This document shows positions 16,156 through 25,086 of a stretch of 64,000 nt of DNA, one piece after another. The first letter of the stretch is position 1; the number at the start of each line of letters is the position of its first letter. The notes below the pieces were generated by a model that saw only the letters and a program-made list of their open reading frames with translations, did no database searches and was not told the origin of the DNA. This stretch comes from Streptomyces monomycini (GTDB lineage Bacteria; Actinomycetota; Actinomycetes; Streptomycetales; Streptomycetaceae), in assembly GCF_022271435.1 (NCBI RefSeq), contig NZ_JAFIQY010000012.1:1-64000 (forward strand), in the 5' to 3' direction. The position numbers and the translations under genes are program-made.

Positions 16156-19100
16156 ATGCAGGTGCAGCGCGCAGGGGACGGCGGTGGGGCAGGCGTGGGG
16201 CGGCGATTATTCATCGCGCTGGGGAGCGGGCGTTACTGCAACTTGCCCGAGGAGGACCAACTACCGGTCGTGGCCACGGACATCGTGGCCATGACGGAAC
16301 TGCTGGAAGAATTCGGATACCGGCGCGTCCTCGCCGGACTGGGGGAGTACGACGGTGCCGAACAGATCCGCCGGAAACTGAGTCACTGGTCCAGGGACTG
16401 CGAGCTGACGGCCGACGACGTCGTCGTACTGTACTTCGCCGGCCACGGAGTGGTCGAGGACCGGGGGCGCCACTACCTGCTGTGCTGGGACTCCCGGGAC
16501 GACGATCTGGCCGCGACGGCACTGGCCACCGAGGACGTGGTGCGCATTCTCTGCCAGGGGCCGCTCCGCCGGCTCCTGGTCGTCCTGGACACCTGCGCGG
16601 GCGGAGCCGGAGCGGCGGAGGGCGCCGGGGTCGCGCTCCAGACCATCGTGTACCGGCAGAGCGGTGGCGACACCTCGACCGGGCTGTGGTTCCTGGCGTC
16701 CGCCCGCCGCAAGGACGTCGCCCAGGAGGGGACGTTCGTATCGGCGTTCCGGGCCGCCGTGGAGACCACGACCGGTCGTACGGGACAGCGGCAGCAGTAC
16801 CTGGACCTCACCGAGCTGGTCAAGGCGGTCAACGAGCGCCTCGACGCCGACGGCCGGGGGCAGCGCGCGGAGCTGGCGAGCGGGCTGGTCACCGGGCTGG
16901 CGCCGTTCCTCCCGAACAGCGGCTTCCGTGAGGACCTGCCGCCGGTCGGTACGGACCTGGAGGTCCAGCGCCGGGTGGCCGGCCACGACCTCACGGAACA
17001 CTTCGGCCCCCGCTCACGGGGCGTCGAGTTCGAGTCGGAGCAGGGGATCTACTTCAGCGGCCGGGTCCGCGTCCTGTCGCACCTGGTGCGGTGGCTCACC
17101 GCAGCCGACGGAGACGGACGTGGACGGGTCGTCACCGGCAGCCCGGGGTGCGGCAAGTCGGCCGTGCTGGGCAGGGTGGTCGCTCTGTCCGACAGCCTCT
17201 ACCGCGACCGGCTCGACCTCTCGGGCGTCGACCCGACGACGATCGTCCCCGAAGGATGCGTCACGGCCGCCGTGCACGCGCGCCACAAGCGGCTGGAGGA
17301 GGTGGTCGAGCGGATCGCCCGCACCCTGGGGGCGGAACCCGGCGGAACGGCGGCCCTGCTCCAGGAACTCACCCGGCGGGGACGGCAGGGCGCGCCGGTC
17401 GTCATCGTGGTCGACGCCGTGGACGAGGCCGGCTCGGACACCGCGGCGGACGCGGGCGGGCACGGCGAGCCGCGCCGGATCACCCGGGAACTGCTGCGCC
17501 CCATGTCCGAGATCTCCGGCGTACGGCTGCTGGTGGGCACCCGCCACGAACTGGTCACCAGCCTCGGCCCCACGTTCACCGTGCTCGACCTGGACGACCC
17601 CGTCTACCGGGCCGACGAGAACGACGTGACCGGCTACGTGACGAAGGTGCTGCTGGCCGCCGAGGAACCCGGGGTGCCGACGCCGTACCGCGAGCGGCAG
17701 GAGCTGGCCCGTACGGTCGCCTGTGAGGTGGCGGGCCGGGCCGCCGGTGTGTACCTGTACGCGAGGACCACCGCCCGTACCCTGCGTTCGGACGGTGCCG
17801 CGGTGGACGTGTCACGACCGGGCTGGGCCGATGAACTGCCCAGCGAGATCGGGGAGGCTTTCGACGATTACCTCGCCCGCTTCGGCCCCGACGAACCCCG
17901 GGTCCGGCGGATGCTGCTGTCGTTGGCCTTCTCCGAAGGGAAGGGGCTGCCTCGCGGACACATCTGGACGACGCTCACCTCCGTCATCTCGGGCGCGCCC
18001 TGCACCGAGGAGGACATCACGTGGGTGCTCGACGTGGCCGAGGCATACATCGCGGAGGTGACGGACGATGACCGGCGCTCGGCCTACCGCCTCTACCACA
18101 AGGCGCTGGCCGAGCATTTGAGGAGGACCGCTGACCGGTCTTCGGAGGAAATTCAGCGGGCGGTCGTCGATGCGCTGACCGCTACGGTGCCCCGGGCACC
18201 CGACGGGGTATCGCCGGACTGGTTCGCGGCTCCGCCGTACGTGCGGCAGCATCTGGCCACGCATGCGGAGGCCGCCGGGCAGCTCGTCACCCTGATCAAG
18301 GACCCTGGTTTTCTGCTCGCCAGCGAGTCGCTGGCGTTGCTGCGCGCCCTGACTTCCGTCTCGGTGGACGAGGCGGCGGACGGTCCGCGTCGTATCCGCA
18401 GTTCGTACGAGCAGATCGCGCACCGTATGGCGCCCGACCGCGTGTTGAGCCATCGTGCCGCCGAACTCCAGCTCTCGTCACGGCGCTGCGGGGCGGACGC
18501 ACTTGCCGATCGTATCGACGGCCTCGGTCTGGCACTGCCCTGGTCCACGCGGTGGGCATGGTGGTCGGCCAGCGGGACGCACCGGCTGCTCAACGGGCAT
18601 ACAGGCTGGGTGGGCTGCGTGGCTGTCGGCGCTCTCGACGGACGCCCCATCGCGGTGACGGGCGGACGTGGCAACGACCGGACGGCTCGTGTGTGGGACC
18701 TGACCACTCAGCAGCAGATCGGCGAGCCGCTCGCCGTCGGCATCGGCGTCAGTGCGGTCGCGATCGGTGACATCGGCGACTACACCGTCGCTCTGACCGG
18801 CGGGCTGGACGGCAGCGTACGGGTCTGGGATCTCTCGGCGGGGCAGGAGTACGGGCAAGGACTGGCGGGTCACACCAACTCCGTCATGGACATCGCGATC
18901 ACTGGCATCAACGGATGCCCGGTCGCCCTCACAGCGAGTGCGGACGGTACCGCGCGCCTGTGGGACCTGGCGAGCAGACGGCAGCTGGGACGGGATATGA
19001 CGGCGCACAAGCGCACGGTTCATTCCGCCGCGTTGGGGGAGGTCGGCGGCCGCCCTGTCGCCCTCACCGGAGGAGCGGACAAGCGGGCCTACGTCTGGGA

Positions 19101-21450
19101 CCTCACGACCTTGCTGAGTGGCGGCGAGCCGGAAACGGACGGCGGTTGGCTCACCGGCCACATCGACGAGATCACTGCCGTGGCGATGGGCGAGCGGGAC
19201 GGGCGTGCGGTGGCGCTGCTCGGTGACGGCAGCGGGATGGTGTCGCTCTGGGACCTGGCGGAGCGTCGGCAGATCGGGGAGCCGGTGGCGGCGCACGTGC
19301 ACTTCGTCCGGGGCGGCGTCAATGCGGTCGCGGCCGGAGTGCTGAACGGCACTCCGGTGGCGCTCACGAGCGGCAAGGAGGAGGCCAAGCTCTGGGACCT
19401 GTGCACCCTGCGGCAGCTCGCCCACCCCCTGCGGGGACACGTCGGCCAGATCCGGAGCAGTGCCTTGTCCGACCGCCCTGACAGTCCGATGGCGGTGACG
19501 GTGGGCACGGACCGTACGGCGCGCATCTGGGACCTGACGGCCGACCAGCCGGCCGGCAGCCACACCCACCGGGTGCTCGCGCTGGCCTTCACGGAGTGGT
19601 GCGGTCGGCCGTTGGCGATGACCGGCAGCGAGGACGGCACGGCCAGGGCGTGGGACCTGCGCACACGTGATCAGGTGGGCAGGCCCATGGAAGGCCATGC
19701 GGGCGCCGTGGAATCGGCGGCTCTGGGAACGGTGAACGGTCGCGTGCTCGCGGTGACGGGCGGCTCCGACAGCACCGTACGGCTGTGGGACGTGCTGAGC
19801 GGCGAACAGCTGGGCCCACCGCTCGAAGGCCATACCAACAGTGTGAACTGTCTGGGCCTGACCACAGTGGCGGGCCGGACCGTCCTGATCAGCGGCAGCG
19901 GCGACGGAACTCTGCGCGTCTGGGACACCATGACGCACCGGTCATTGCTCGGACCGCTCAGTGGGCACATCGGGTCCGTGACCCATCTGGCGATACGGCA
20001 GTGTGGCCGCGGTACCGAGATCGCCGTCGCCACCTCGCTCGACCACGCTTACGTATGGGACCTCACCGACCACGATGGGGAACTGTCCGCGACGATGCGA
20101 CACCACCTCAGTGCCGAGAAACGGAAAGACACAGTGTTCACCATCGGTGCCGCCTTCCTCGGAGCCCGGCCGGTGGTGTTGTCCACGAATGTGGCAAACA
20201 CCGTTCGCCTCCACGACATCAGCACGGGCACCCTGGTCGGCACACCCTTCGCAGGTCATGTGAGCACGGTGTGGTCGGGTGTCCTGGGGCGCATCGGTAC
20301 GCGCGACGTCGTGGCTTCGATGAGTTCCGACGACACTGTCCGGATGTGGGACCCGGAAACCGGTGACGCGCTGGGAGCACCGATCGTCGGCCAAGTGGCC
20401 GGCGTCCGGAACCGGACGGCCCCCGGGCTCGTCTTCGGCCGGGACGGTGGGAGACCGTTGGGCATCACCGCGTTCTTCCGCGAGGTGCGGGTGTGGGATC
20501 TGAACACCATGCAGCCTGTGGGCGAGCCGCTGTGTGGCGGGCAGATGAGGCTGAAGGCGGTTGCCATCAGCAATACTGCACGAGGACAGACCGTCGTCAC
20601 TGGTGCCGACAACGGGACGCTACGCACCCATGCCTTGGAGGACGGCCGTGCCGCGGCTCCGCACCTGACCTCCGCCCGGCTGCTCTCCTCCTTGGCGACT
20701 GCCGACGTGGACGGCGCGTGCCTCATGGTCAGGTGTGACTTCATGGCCATGGAGGTCTGGAACGTGAGCAGCCGCGAGCTGCTGTGGGAGCAACCGGGCC
20801 GCTGGAACCTGGCGCGTATCCACCCGCTCGCCGACCGCACGCTGATCGTGGCCGCTTCCTACGACCGGTCCATCCACATCTGGGACCTGACCACCAAGGC
20901 ACCCGTCTGCGCTCCCATGAGCGGCCACAGCGCGCAGGTACAAGACATGCGGACGGCCACACTCTCCGGACACGAGATTGCCGCCAGTGCCTCGCTGGAC
21001 GGCACGGTCCGGCTGTGGAACCTCCGTACGGGCGAGCCGTTCGGAGCGGTCCTGCCTGGTCACCCGTCGGGAGCGCAGGCCGTGGAGATCGGCCAAGTCG
21101 ACGGGCGTGACGTGGCGCTGACCGGCGCGGGCGACGGACGACTGCGGATGTGGGAGATCGCCACCGGGCGCGCGCTACCGGTGGAAGCGGAGCGTTCTCC
21201 GGGCGCGCTCACCACCGTACGACTGTCCACCTTCCACGACCGGCCCACCGCCCTCGTGGCCGACAGCCACGGGCTGGTGCGGGTCTGGGACCTGGACACC
21301 TCCGTCTGCTTCGCCGAGGCCGACTTGGGAGGCGGCATCAACGACCTCGCCATGACCGACGACGGACAGGTGTTCTTCGCCACGGACATGGGCCTGGCCG
21401 CCTTGTCCTTCCTCCGGGCGACGGACGGCCGGCCAGAGGAGCGCCCATGA
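16156..21450 (+). CDS. Caspase-like protease / NACHT-type ATPase / WD40 repeat protein
   Basis: A 1764-residue multidomain protein. Residues ~12-240 form a caspase-like (peptidase C14) domain with His97 in YFAGHGVVED and Cys147 in VVLDTCAGG, the catalytic dyad. Residues ~290-480 form a STAND/NACHT-like ATPase with Walker A GSPGCGKS (328-335) and Walker B VVIVVDAVDEA (Asp420, Asp423, Glu424). A helical linker follows. From ~815 to the end there are about 21 WD40 units of ~44 residues (GRPVALTGG.DGT.RVWDL). The architecture is that of NTP-switched sensors in which the propellers detect a trigger and the protease acts. A TTA codon at 16207 suggests bldA control. ATG 16156 is used; GTG 16195 is equally possible. 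ATGA overlap with the next gene. Confidence 0.88.
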   Translation: MQVQRAGDGGGAGVGRRLFIALGSGRYCNLPEEDQLPVVATDIVAMTELLEEFGYRRVLAGLGEYDGAEQIRRKLSHWSRDCELTADDVVVLYFAGHGVVEDRGRHYLLCWDSRDDDLAATALATEDVVRILCQGPLRRLLVVLDTCAGGAGAAEGAGVALQTIVYRQSGGDTSTGLWFLASARRKDVAQEGTFVSAFRAAVETTTGRTGQRQQYLDLTELVKAVNERLDADGRGQRAELASGLVTGLAPFLPNSGFREDLPPVGTDLEVQRRVAGHDLTEHFGPRSRGVEFESEQGIYFSGRVRVLSHLVRWLTAADGDGRGRVVTGSPGCGKSAVLGRVVALSDSLYRDRLDLSGVDPTTIVPEGCVTAAVHARHKRLEEVVERIARTLGAEPGGTAALLQELTRRGRQGAPVVIVVDAVDEAGSDTAADAGGHGEPRRITRELLRPMSEISGVRLLVGTRHELVTSLGPTFTVLDLDDPVYRADENDVTGYVTKVLLAAEEPGVPTPYRERQELARTVACEVAGRAAGVYLYARTTARTLRSDGAAVDVSRPGWADELPSEIGEAFDDYLARFGPDEPRVRRMLLSLAFSEGKGLPRGHIWTTLTSVISGAPCTEEDITWVLDVAEAYIAEVTDDDRRSAYRLYHKALAEHLRRTADRSSEEIQRAVVDALTATVPRAPDGVSPDWFAAPPYVRQHLATHAEAAGQLVTLIKDPGFLLASESLALLRALTSVSVDEAADGPRRIRSSYEQIAHRMAPDRVLSHRAAELQLSSRRCGADALADRIDGLGLALPWSTRWAWWSASGTHRLLNGHTGWVGCVAVGALDGRPIAVTGGRGNDRTARVWDLTTQQQIGEPLAVGIGVSAVAIGDIGDYTVALTGGLDGSVRVWDLSAGQEYGQGLAGHTNSVMDIAITGINGCPVALTASADGTARLWDLASRRQLGRDMTAHKRTVHSAALGEVGGRPVALTGGADKRAYVWDLTTLLSGGEPETDGGWLTGHIDEITAVAMGERDGRAVALLGDGSGMVSLWDLAERRQIGEPVAAHVHFVRGGVNAVAAGVLNGTPVALTSGKEEAKLWDLCTLRQLAHPLRGHVGQIRSSALSDRPDSPMAVTVGTDRTARIWDLTADQPAGSHTHRVLALAFTEWCGRPLAMTGSEDGTARAWDLRTRDQVGRPMEGHAGAVESAALGTVNGRVLAVTGGSDSTVRLWDVLSGEQLGPPLEGHTNSVNCLGLTTVAGRTVLISGSGDGTLRVWDTMTHRSLLGPLSGHIGSVTHLAIRQCGRGTEIAVATSLDHAYVWDLTDHDGELSATMRHHLSAEKRKDTVFTIGAAFLGARPVVLSTNVANTVRLHDISTGTLVGTPFAGHVSTVWSGVLGRIGTRDVVASMSSDDTVRMWDPETGDALGAPIVGQVAGVRNRTAPGLVFGRDGGRPLGITAFFREVRVWDLNTMQPVGEPLCGGQMRLKAVAISNTARGQTVVTGADNGTLRTHALEDGRAAAPHLTSARLLSSLATADVDGACLMVRCDFMAMEVWNVSSRELLWEQPGRWNLARIHPLADRTLIVAASYDRSIHIWDLTTKAPVCAPMSGHSAQVQDMRTATLSGHEIAASASLDGTVRLWNLRTGEPFGAVLPGHPSGAQAVEIGQVDGRDVALTGAGDGRLRMWEIATGRALPVEAERSPGALTTVRLSTFHDRPTALVADSHGLVRVWDLDTSVCFAEADLGGGINDLAMTDDGQVFFATDMGLAALSFLRATDGRPEERP

Positions 21451-22331
21451 GCCGCATAGTCCTGGTCCACGGCATCGGCCAGCAGGTCAGCGGCGGGCAC
21501 TCGCTGGCCGACAGCTGGTACCCCTGCCTCGCCGACGGCCTCGCCCTGAACGGTGCCCGGGTGGACCGGGCGGAAGTGACCATGGCGTTCTACGGTGACC
21601 TCTTCCGCCCCGCCGGGCACCGTGGCGTCGGCGTGCCGGACCTGGACGCCTCCGATGTCACCGACGACCTGGAGCGCGCGATGCTGCTGGCGTGGTGGGA
21701 ACAGGCCGCCCGCCAGGAGGCAGGTGTCGAAGGGCCGGGCGACCGTACGCGGCTGAGAACCCCGTACGTCGTCCAGCGGGCCCTGAACGCCCTCAGCCAC
21801 TCGTCCTTCTTCGCCGGGCTGAGCGAACGGCTGATGATTGCCGGCGTCCGCCAGGTGCGGAGCTACCTCACGGATTCGGCGGTACGGCGGCAGGTGCAGA
21901 GCCGGATGACCGCCGCGGTGACCGACCGGACCCGGGTGATCGTGGCCCATTCACTCGGTTCGGTGGTGGCCTACGAGTGGCTGTGCGCCCACCCTGAGCG
22001 GCGTGACCTCACCCTGGTGACCCTGGGCTCCCCGCTCGCCGTCCGGAACATCGTCTTCGACCGGCTGCGGCCCGCTCCGGCGGAAGGACGTGCGGTCTGG
22101 CCGGCGGGCGTGCGGGCCTGGTGCAACATCGCGGACCGCGGTGACGTGGTCGCCCTGGTGAAGACCCTGGCGCCGGCCTTCGGCGACCGGGTCGAGGACC
22201 GACTGGTCCACAACGGCGCCAAGGCGCACGATGTCAGGCCGTATCTGACGGCGCGGGAGACCGGTCGGGCCGTCGGCTCCGGCCTGGAGGGCGGGGCCGA
22301 CGGCCTGTCGGAGGCCTCCGAACCTTGCTGA
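21447..22331 (+). CDS. Alpha/beta hydrolase, partner of the caspase-NACHT-WD40 protein
   Basis: A 294-residue alpha/beta hydrolase. It begins SRIVLVHGIGQQVSGGHSLA (the oxyanion-hole HG motif) and has the nucleophile elbow VIVAHSLGSVVAYEW, with Ser169 in AHSLG. His261 in GAKAHDVRPYLT is the likely catalytic histidine. LVTLGSPLAVRNIVF is typical of lipase/esterase-like enzymes. Neither a signal peptide nor membrane helices are seen, so it is cytoplasmic. Its ATG overlaps the stop of the caspase gene (ATGA), showing translational coupling. It may be an effector or a substrate of the protease, which is inference. Confidence 0.85.
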   Translation: MSRIVLVHGIGQQVSGGHSLADSWYPCLADGLALNGARVDRAEVTMAFYGDLFRPAGHRGVGVPDLDASDVTDDLERAMLLAWWEQAARQEAGVEGPGDRTRLRTPYVVQRALNALSHSSFFAGLSERLMIAGVRQVRSYLTDSAVRRQVQSRMTAAVTDRTRVIVAHSLGSVVAYEWLCAHPERRDLTLVTLGSPLAVRNIVFDRLRPAPAEGRAVWPAGVRAWCNIADRGDVVALVKTLAPAFGDRVEDRLVHNGAKAHDVRPYLTARETGRAVGSGLEGGADGLSEASEPC

Positions 22332-22341
22332 CCCGGCGGCT

Positions 22342-24684
22342 TCAGGCCCGCGCGGACTCGGCCCCGCGACGGTCGCTGTTCTTGCCCTTCGGCTCCGGCC
22401 GTCCCGCCACCGGTACGCCCAGCGGGCGGGCGAGGCCGGAGACTCCCTCGTCGAGGCGCTGGAGGTGGCGCAGGACGCGGTAGGTCACCGTGCCGGGGTT
22501 CGGCGCGCCGGAGCCGTCGGATTCGAGGAGGGAGATGATGGTGGCGCCGGAGCTGACCTTGGCGTCGGTCTTGTCGCCGCGTACATGGGCGGTGATGGTC
22601 TCGATGTTGTGGGCGATGCGCCGGCCGACGCGTTCCAGGCGGGGGTCGGCGGCGATGGTCTTGCTGTACGGGAGCAGTTCGGCGGTGGCTGCCAGGGAAC
22701 GGGCGTGGTAGGCGCTGGTCTCCAGCAGGGCGACGAGGTAGCGGACGGTCTGGCGGCGGACGCGGAGCGGGCTGATCGGGTGGGTCAGCGGGCGGGTGGA
22801 GGCCCGCAGTTCGTCGAGGGCGGTGTCCAGGTCGCGGGAGAGGCCCAGCAGGTCGGCGGCGGGGGCGCCGCTGAGCTGGTCGACGGAGGCGGAGACGACC
22901 TCGTCGAGCTTGGTCAGGACGGTGCCGAGGAGGTCGTCGGTGCGCCGGTCGGTGTGGACCGGCAGGACGATGGCGGCGGCGATGATGCCGCAGGCGGCGC
23001 CGAGGGCGGTCTCCTCGATGCGCAGGATGAGGACGTCGAGGCTGTAGGTGTTCAGGAGGGTGTAGAGCAGGCCGAGCATCGCCGTGACGAAGAAGGACAT
23101 CAGGGCGTAGGAGAGGGGCGCCGTGAAGAACATGGCGAAGACGAAGAGGAGGATGAGCGCGAACGCCGTCCAGGTGTGGTTGCCGACCAGGCCCGCGAGC
23201 CCGACCCCGGCGACCACGCCGAGGACCGTACCGAGCAGCCGCCGGTAGCCCTTGATGATGATCTCGCCCGTCGAGGCGGTGTTGAGGAAGACGACCCAGC
23301 AGGTCAGCACGGCCCAGTACCAGCGCTGGGCGGACAGGAACTCGCCGCCGATGATGGCGAGCGTGGAGCCCACCGCGATCTGGAAAGCGGCCCGGGTGGT
23401 GGGGCGCTCCAGGCCCGTGCGGTCGTCCTCCTCGGGCTCCTCGGCGCCGGCCAGCGCGACGTCCTCGGCGTCGAACTCCTCGCGGGAGCGGGTCGTGGCA
23501 GGGGTGTCGTCGGATTCGTCCTGCGGTCCGTCCAGCGCGAGCCGGAGGCCCAGGACCGAGCGGGCGGCCTCGCCGATGCCGCGGAAGACGTCCTGGACGG
23601 CGATCGAGGCGCGCGGCAGGTTGTCCTCGTCGCGGTAGCCGAGCAGCCGGTTGCGTACGTGGGCGACGGCCGTGCCCGGCTGGTCGGACGCTCCCCGGGA
23701 CACCAGCAGGTGCAGGGCGTTGAGGTCGCGGCGCAGCGTGACGGTCGCGGCGTCCTCGGCCGGCATCTCGTTCTTCGCCGTGGGCAGCGGTGCCTGCGGC
23801 AGGTGGAGGGTGAGGGTGTCGGCACGCTCGGCGGTGCGCGCGTTGAGCAGCAGGACGCCCAGCCGCTCGGTGGCGATCTCGGCGTCCGCGATGCGGCGTT
23901 GCAAGAGCGCGGCACCGGCCGCGTCCCGCGTGCCGTCCTCCAGGCGGCCCTGGATCATCAGCGCCGACTCGTGCAGCCGCGCGGTGTGCCGCCGCAGGTC
24001 GTCGAGGACCTTGTCGAGCTGGTCGGGACGGGCGTCCAGCAGCTCGATGTGGGTGGCGACCAGCTGGGCGACCCGGGCCCGGAAGGCGCCGCGCAGCCAC
24101 CGCAGGATGCGCTGCGGGGTCTCCGGTACGACGGTGAAGCGGACGACGGCGCTGCACGCGAAGGCGATGCCCAGGGTCAGCGCGAGGACGGGGAGAGCGG
24201 CGAGGGTGGCGCCGACAAAGAGGGAGACGAAGTAGGTCTGGAAGCCGATCAGGCCCAGGGCGGTGCCGCGGTCACCGAAGCGGCGGCAGTAGACGGCGCC
24301 GAAGATGAGGGCGACGAAGAAGATGTCGCCCGCGATCACCTGGCTGTGCAGCAGCGCGCCGAGGGAGACCGCGGCGAGCGCCGTCGGCAGGCCGAGCGCG
24401 AGGGTGACCGCCTGGCCGCGTACCTGCTTCTCCTTGATGGCGAAGGTGGCGACCATCGCCGTCATGGCACCCGCGACGAGGTGCGTGACGTCGGTGCCGA
24501 CGACCGCGAGGACGACGAGGGTGAGCGCGATGGCCGCCACCGTCCGCAGTCCCGCCATCAGCCGCAGCAGTCCGGGATCGGACGCCGCGAATCGGTCCCA
24601 CACGCCGGTCAGACTCCGTCGTATCACTGCCCCCACGCTGCCGTACTCTCCCGTCTCCACCGTGAACTGCCGACGCTTCAGCAT
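22342..24684 (-). CDS. FUSC-family membrane transporter, long form
   Basis: A 780-residue protein with two blocks of about five to six membrane segments (residues ~45-190 and ~430-570). They are separated by a ~240-residue soluble, helical linker and followed by a ~200-residue cytoplasmic tail. The second block holds the FUSC signature QRWYWAVLTCWVVFLNTAST and IIKGYRRLLGTVLGV. FUSC proteins include aromatic-acid exporters (AaeB-like). Substrate unknown. A shorter paralog with the same RWYWAV...NTAS motif lies at 33.4 kb. Confidence 0.85.
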   Translation of the reverse strand: MLKRRQFTVETGEYGSVGAVIRRSLTGVWDRFAASDPGLLRLMAGLRTVAAIALTLVVLAVVGTDVTHLVAGAMTAMVATFAIKEKQVRGQAVTLALGLPTALAAVSLGALLHSQVIAGDIFFVALIFGAVYCRRFGDRGTALGLIGFQTYFVSLFVGATLAALPVLALTLGIAFACSAVVRFTVVPETPQRILRWLRGAFRARVAQLVATHIELLDARPDQLDKVLDDLRRHTARLHESALMIQGRLEDGTRDAAGAALLQRRIADAEIATERLGVLLLNARTAERADTLTLHLPQAPLPTAKNEMPAEDAATVTLRRDLNALHLLVSRGASDQPGTAVAHVRNRLLGYRDEDNLPRASIAVQDVFRGIGEAARSVLGLRLALDGPQDESDDTPATTRSREEFDAEDVALAGAEEPEEDDRTGLERPTTRAAFQIAVGSTLAIIGGEFLSAQRWYWAVLTCWVVFLNTASTGEIIIKGYRRLLGTVLGVVAGVGLAGLVGNHTWTAFALILLFVFAMFFTAPLSYALMSFFVTAMLGLLYTLLNTYSLDVLILRIEETALGAACGIIAAAIVLPVHTDRRTDDLLGTVLTKLDEVVSASVDQLSGAPAADLLGLSRDLDTALDELRASTRPLTHPISPLRVRRQTVRYLVALLETSAYHARSLAATAELLPYSKTIAADPRLERVGRRIAHNIETITAHVRGDKTDAKVSSGATIISLLESDGSGAPNPGTVTYRVLRHLQRLDEGVSGLARPLGVPVAGRPEPKGKNSDRRGAESARA

Positions 24685-24831
24685 CCCATGACCGGTAATT
24701 GTCCGGTGGCGGTCGTGGGGGGAGGGCCGGGGTTTGTGGCGGGGTTGTGACGATCCTGGAAATGGCGCCGGTGGTGCGCGTCCCGTGGGGCCGGGACCAG
24801 CGCGTATGGCACTGCCGGTGTCGGAAAGGAT

Positions 24832-25041
24832 GTGCCGGCGCTCTTATGTCCATGCCGGCGTCCAGGGCGAATCCTGCGCAGCGGAAGTGACCATGACCGT
24901 GTTTATGCGGCGGCCCGTGCCTGCGCTTATGCGGCGGCCAATGATTATGGCCGGGAGAAGAGCGCGGAGTTCGCGGGGTATTGCGTGAAGCTCAACACCG
25001 CTGGCGTTGCACGGTCGTTCGGTGACGCGTACACCTCGTGA
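24832..25041 (+). CDS. Small hypothetical protein (about 69 aa)
   Basis: The last 47 codons (DRVYAAARACAYAAANDYGR, EKSAEFAGYCVKLNTAGVAR) have the look of real coding sequence: Ala/Tyr-rich, helical, good codon bias. The N-terminus is doubtful and may be wrong. GTG 24832 follows GGAAAGGA. If that start is right, codon 5 is the rare TTA. The family is not recognised. It converges on the DNA ligase gene. Confidence 0.4.
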   Translation: MPALLCPCRRPGRILRSGSDHDRVYAAARACAYAAANDYGREKSAEFAGYCVKLNTAGVARSFGDAYTS

Positions 25042-25086
25042 ATGCGCGGCGACGGCAGGTGGGCGGAACGGGCACGGCGCCGGGCG

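Noticed and set aside
22465..24750. 761-codon plus-strand frame opposite the FUSC transporter
   Set aside because: Composition is Gly/Asp/Glu/Gln-rich shadow sequence typical of high-GC antisense frames; the minus strand has membrane helices and the FUSC signature.
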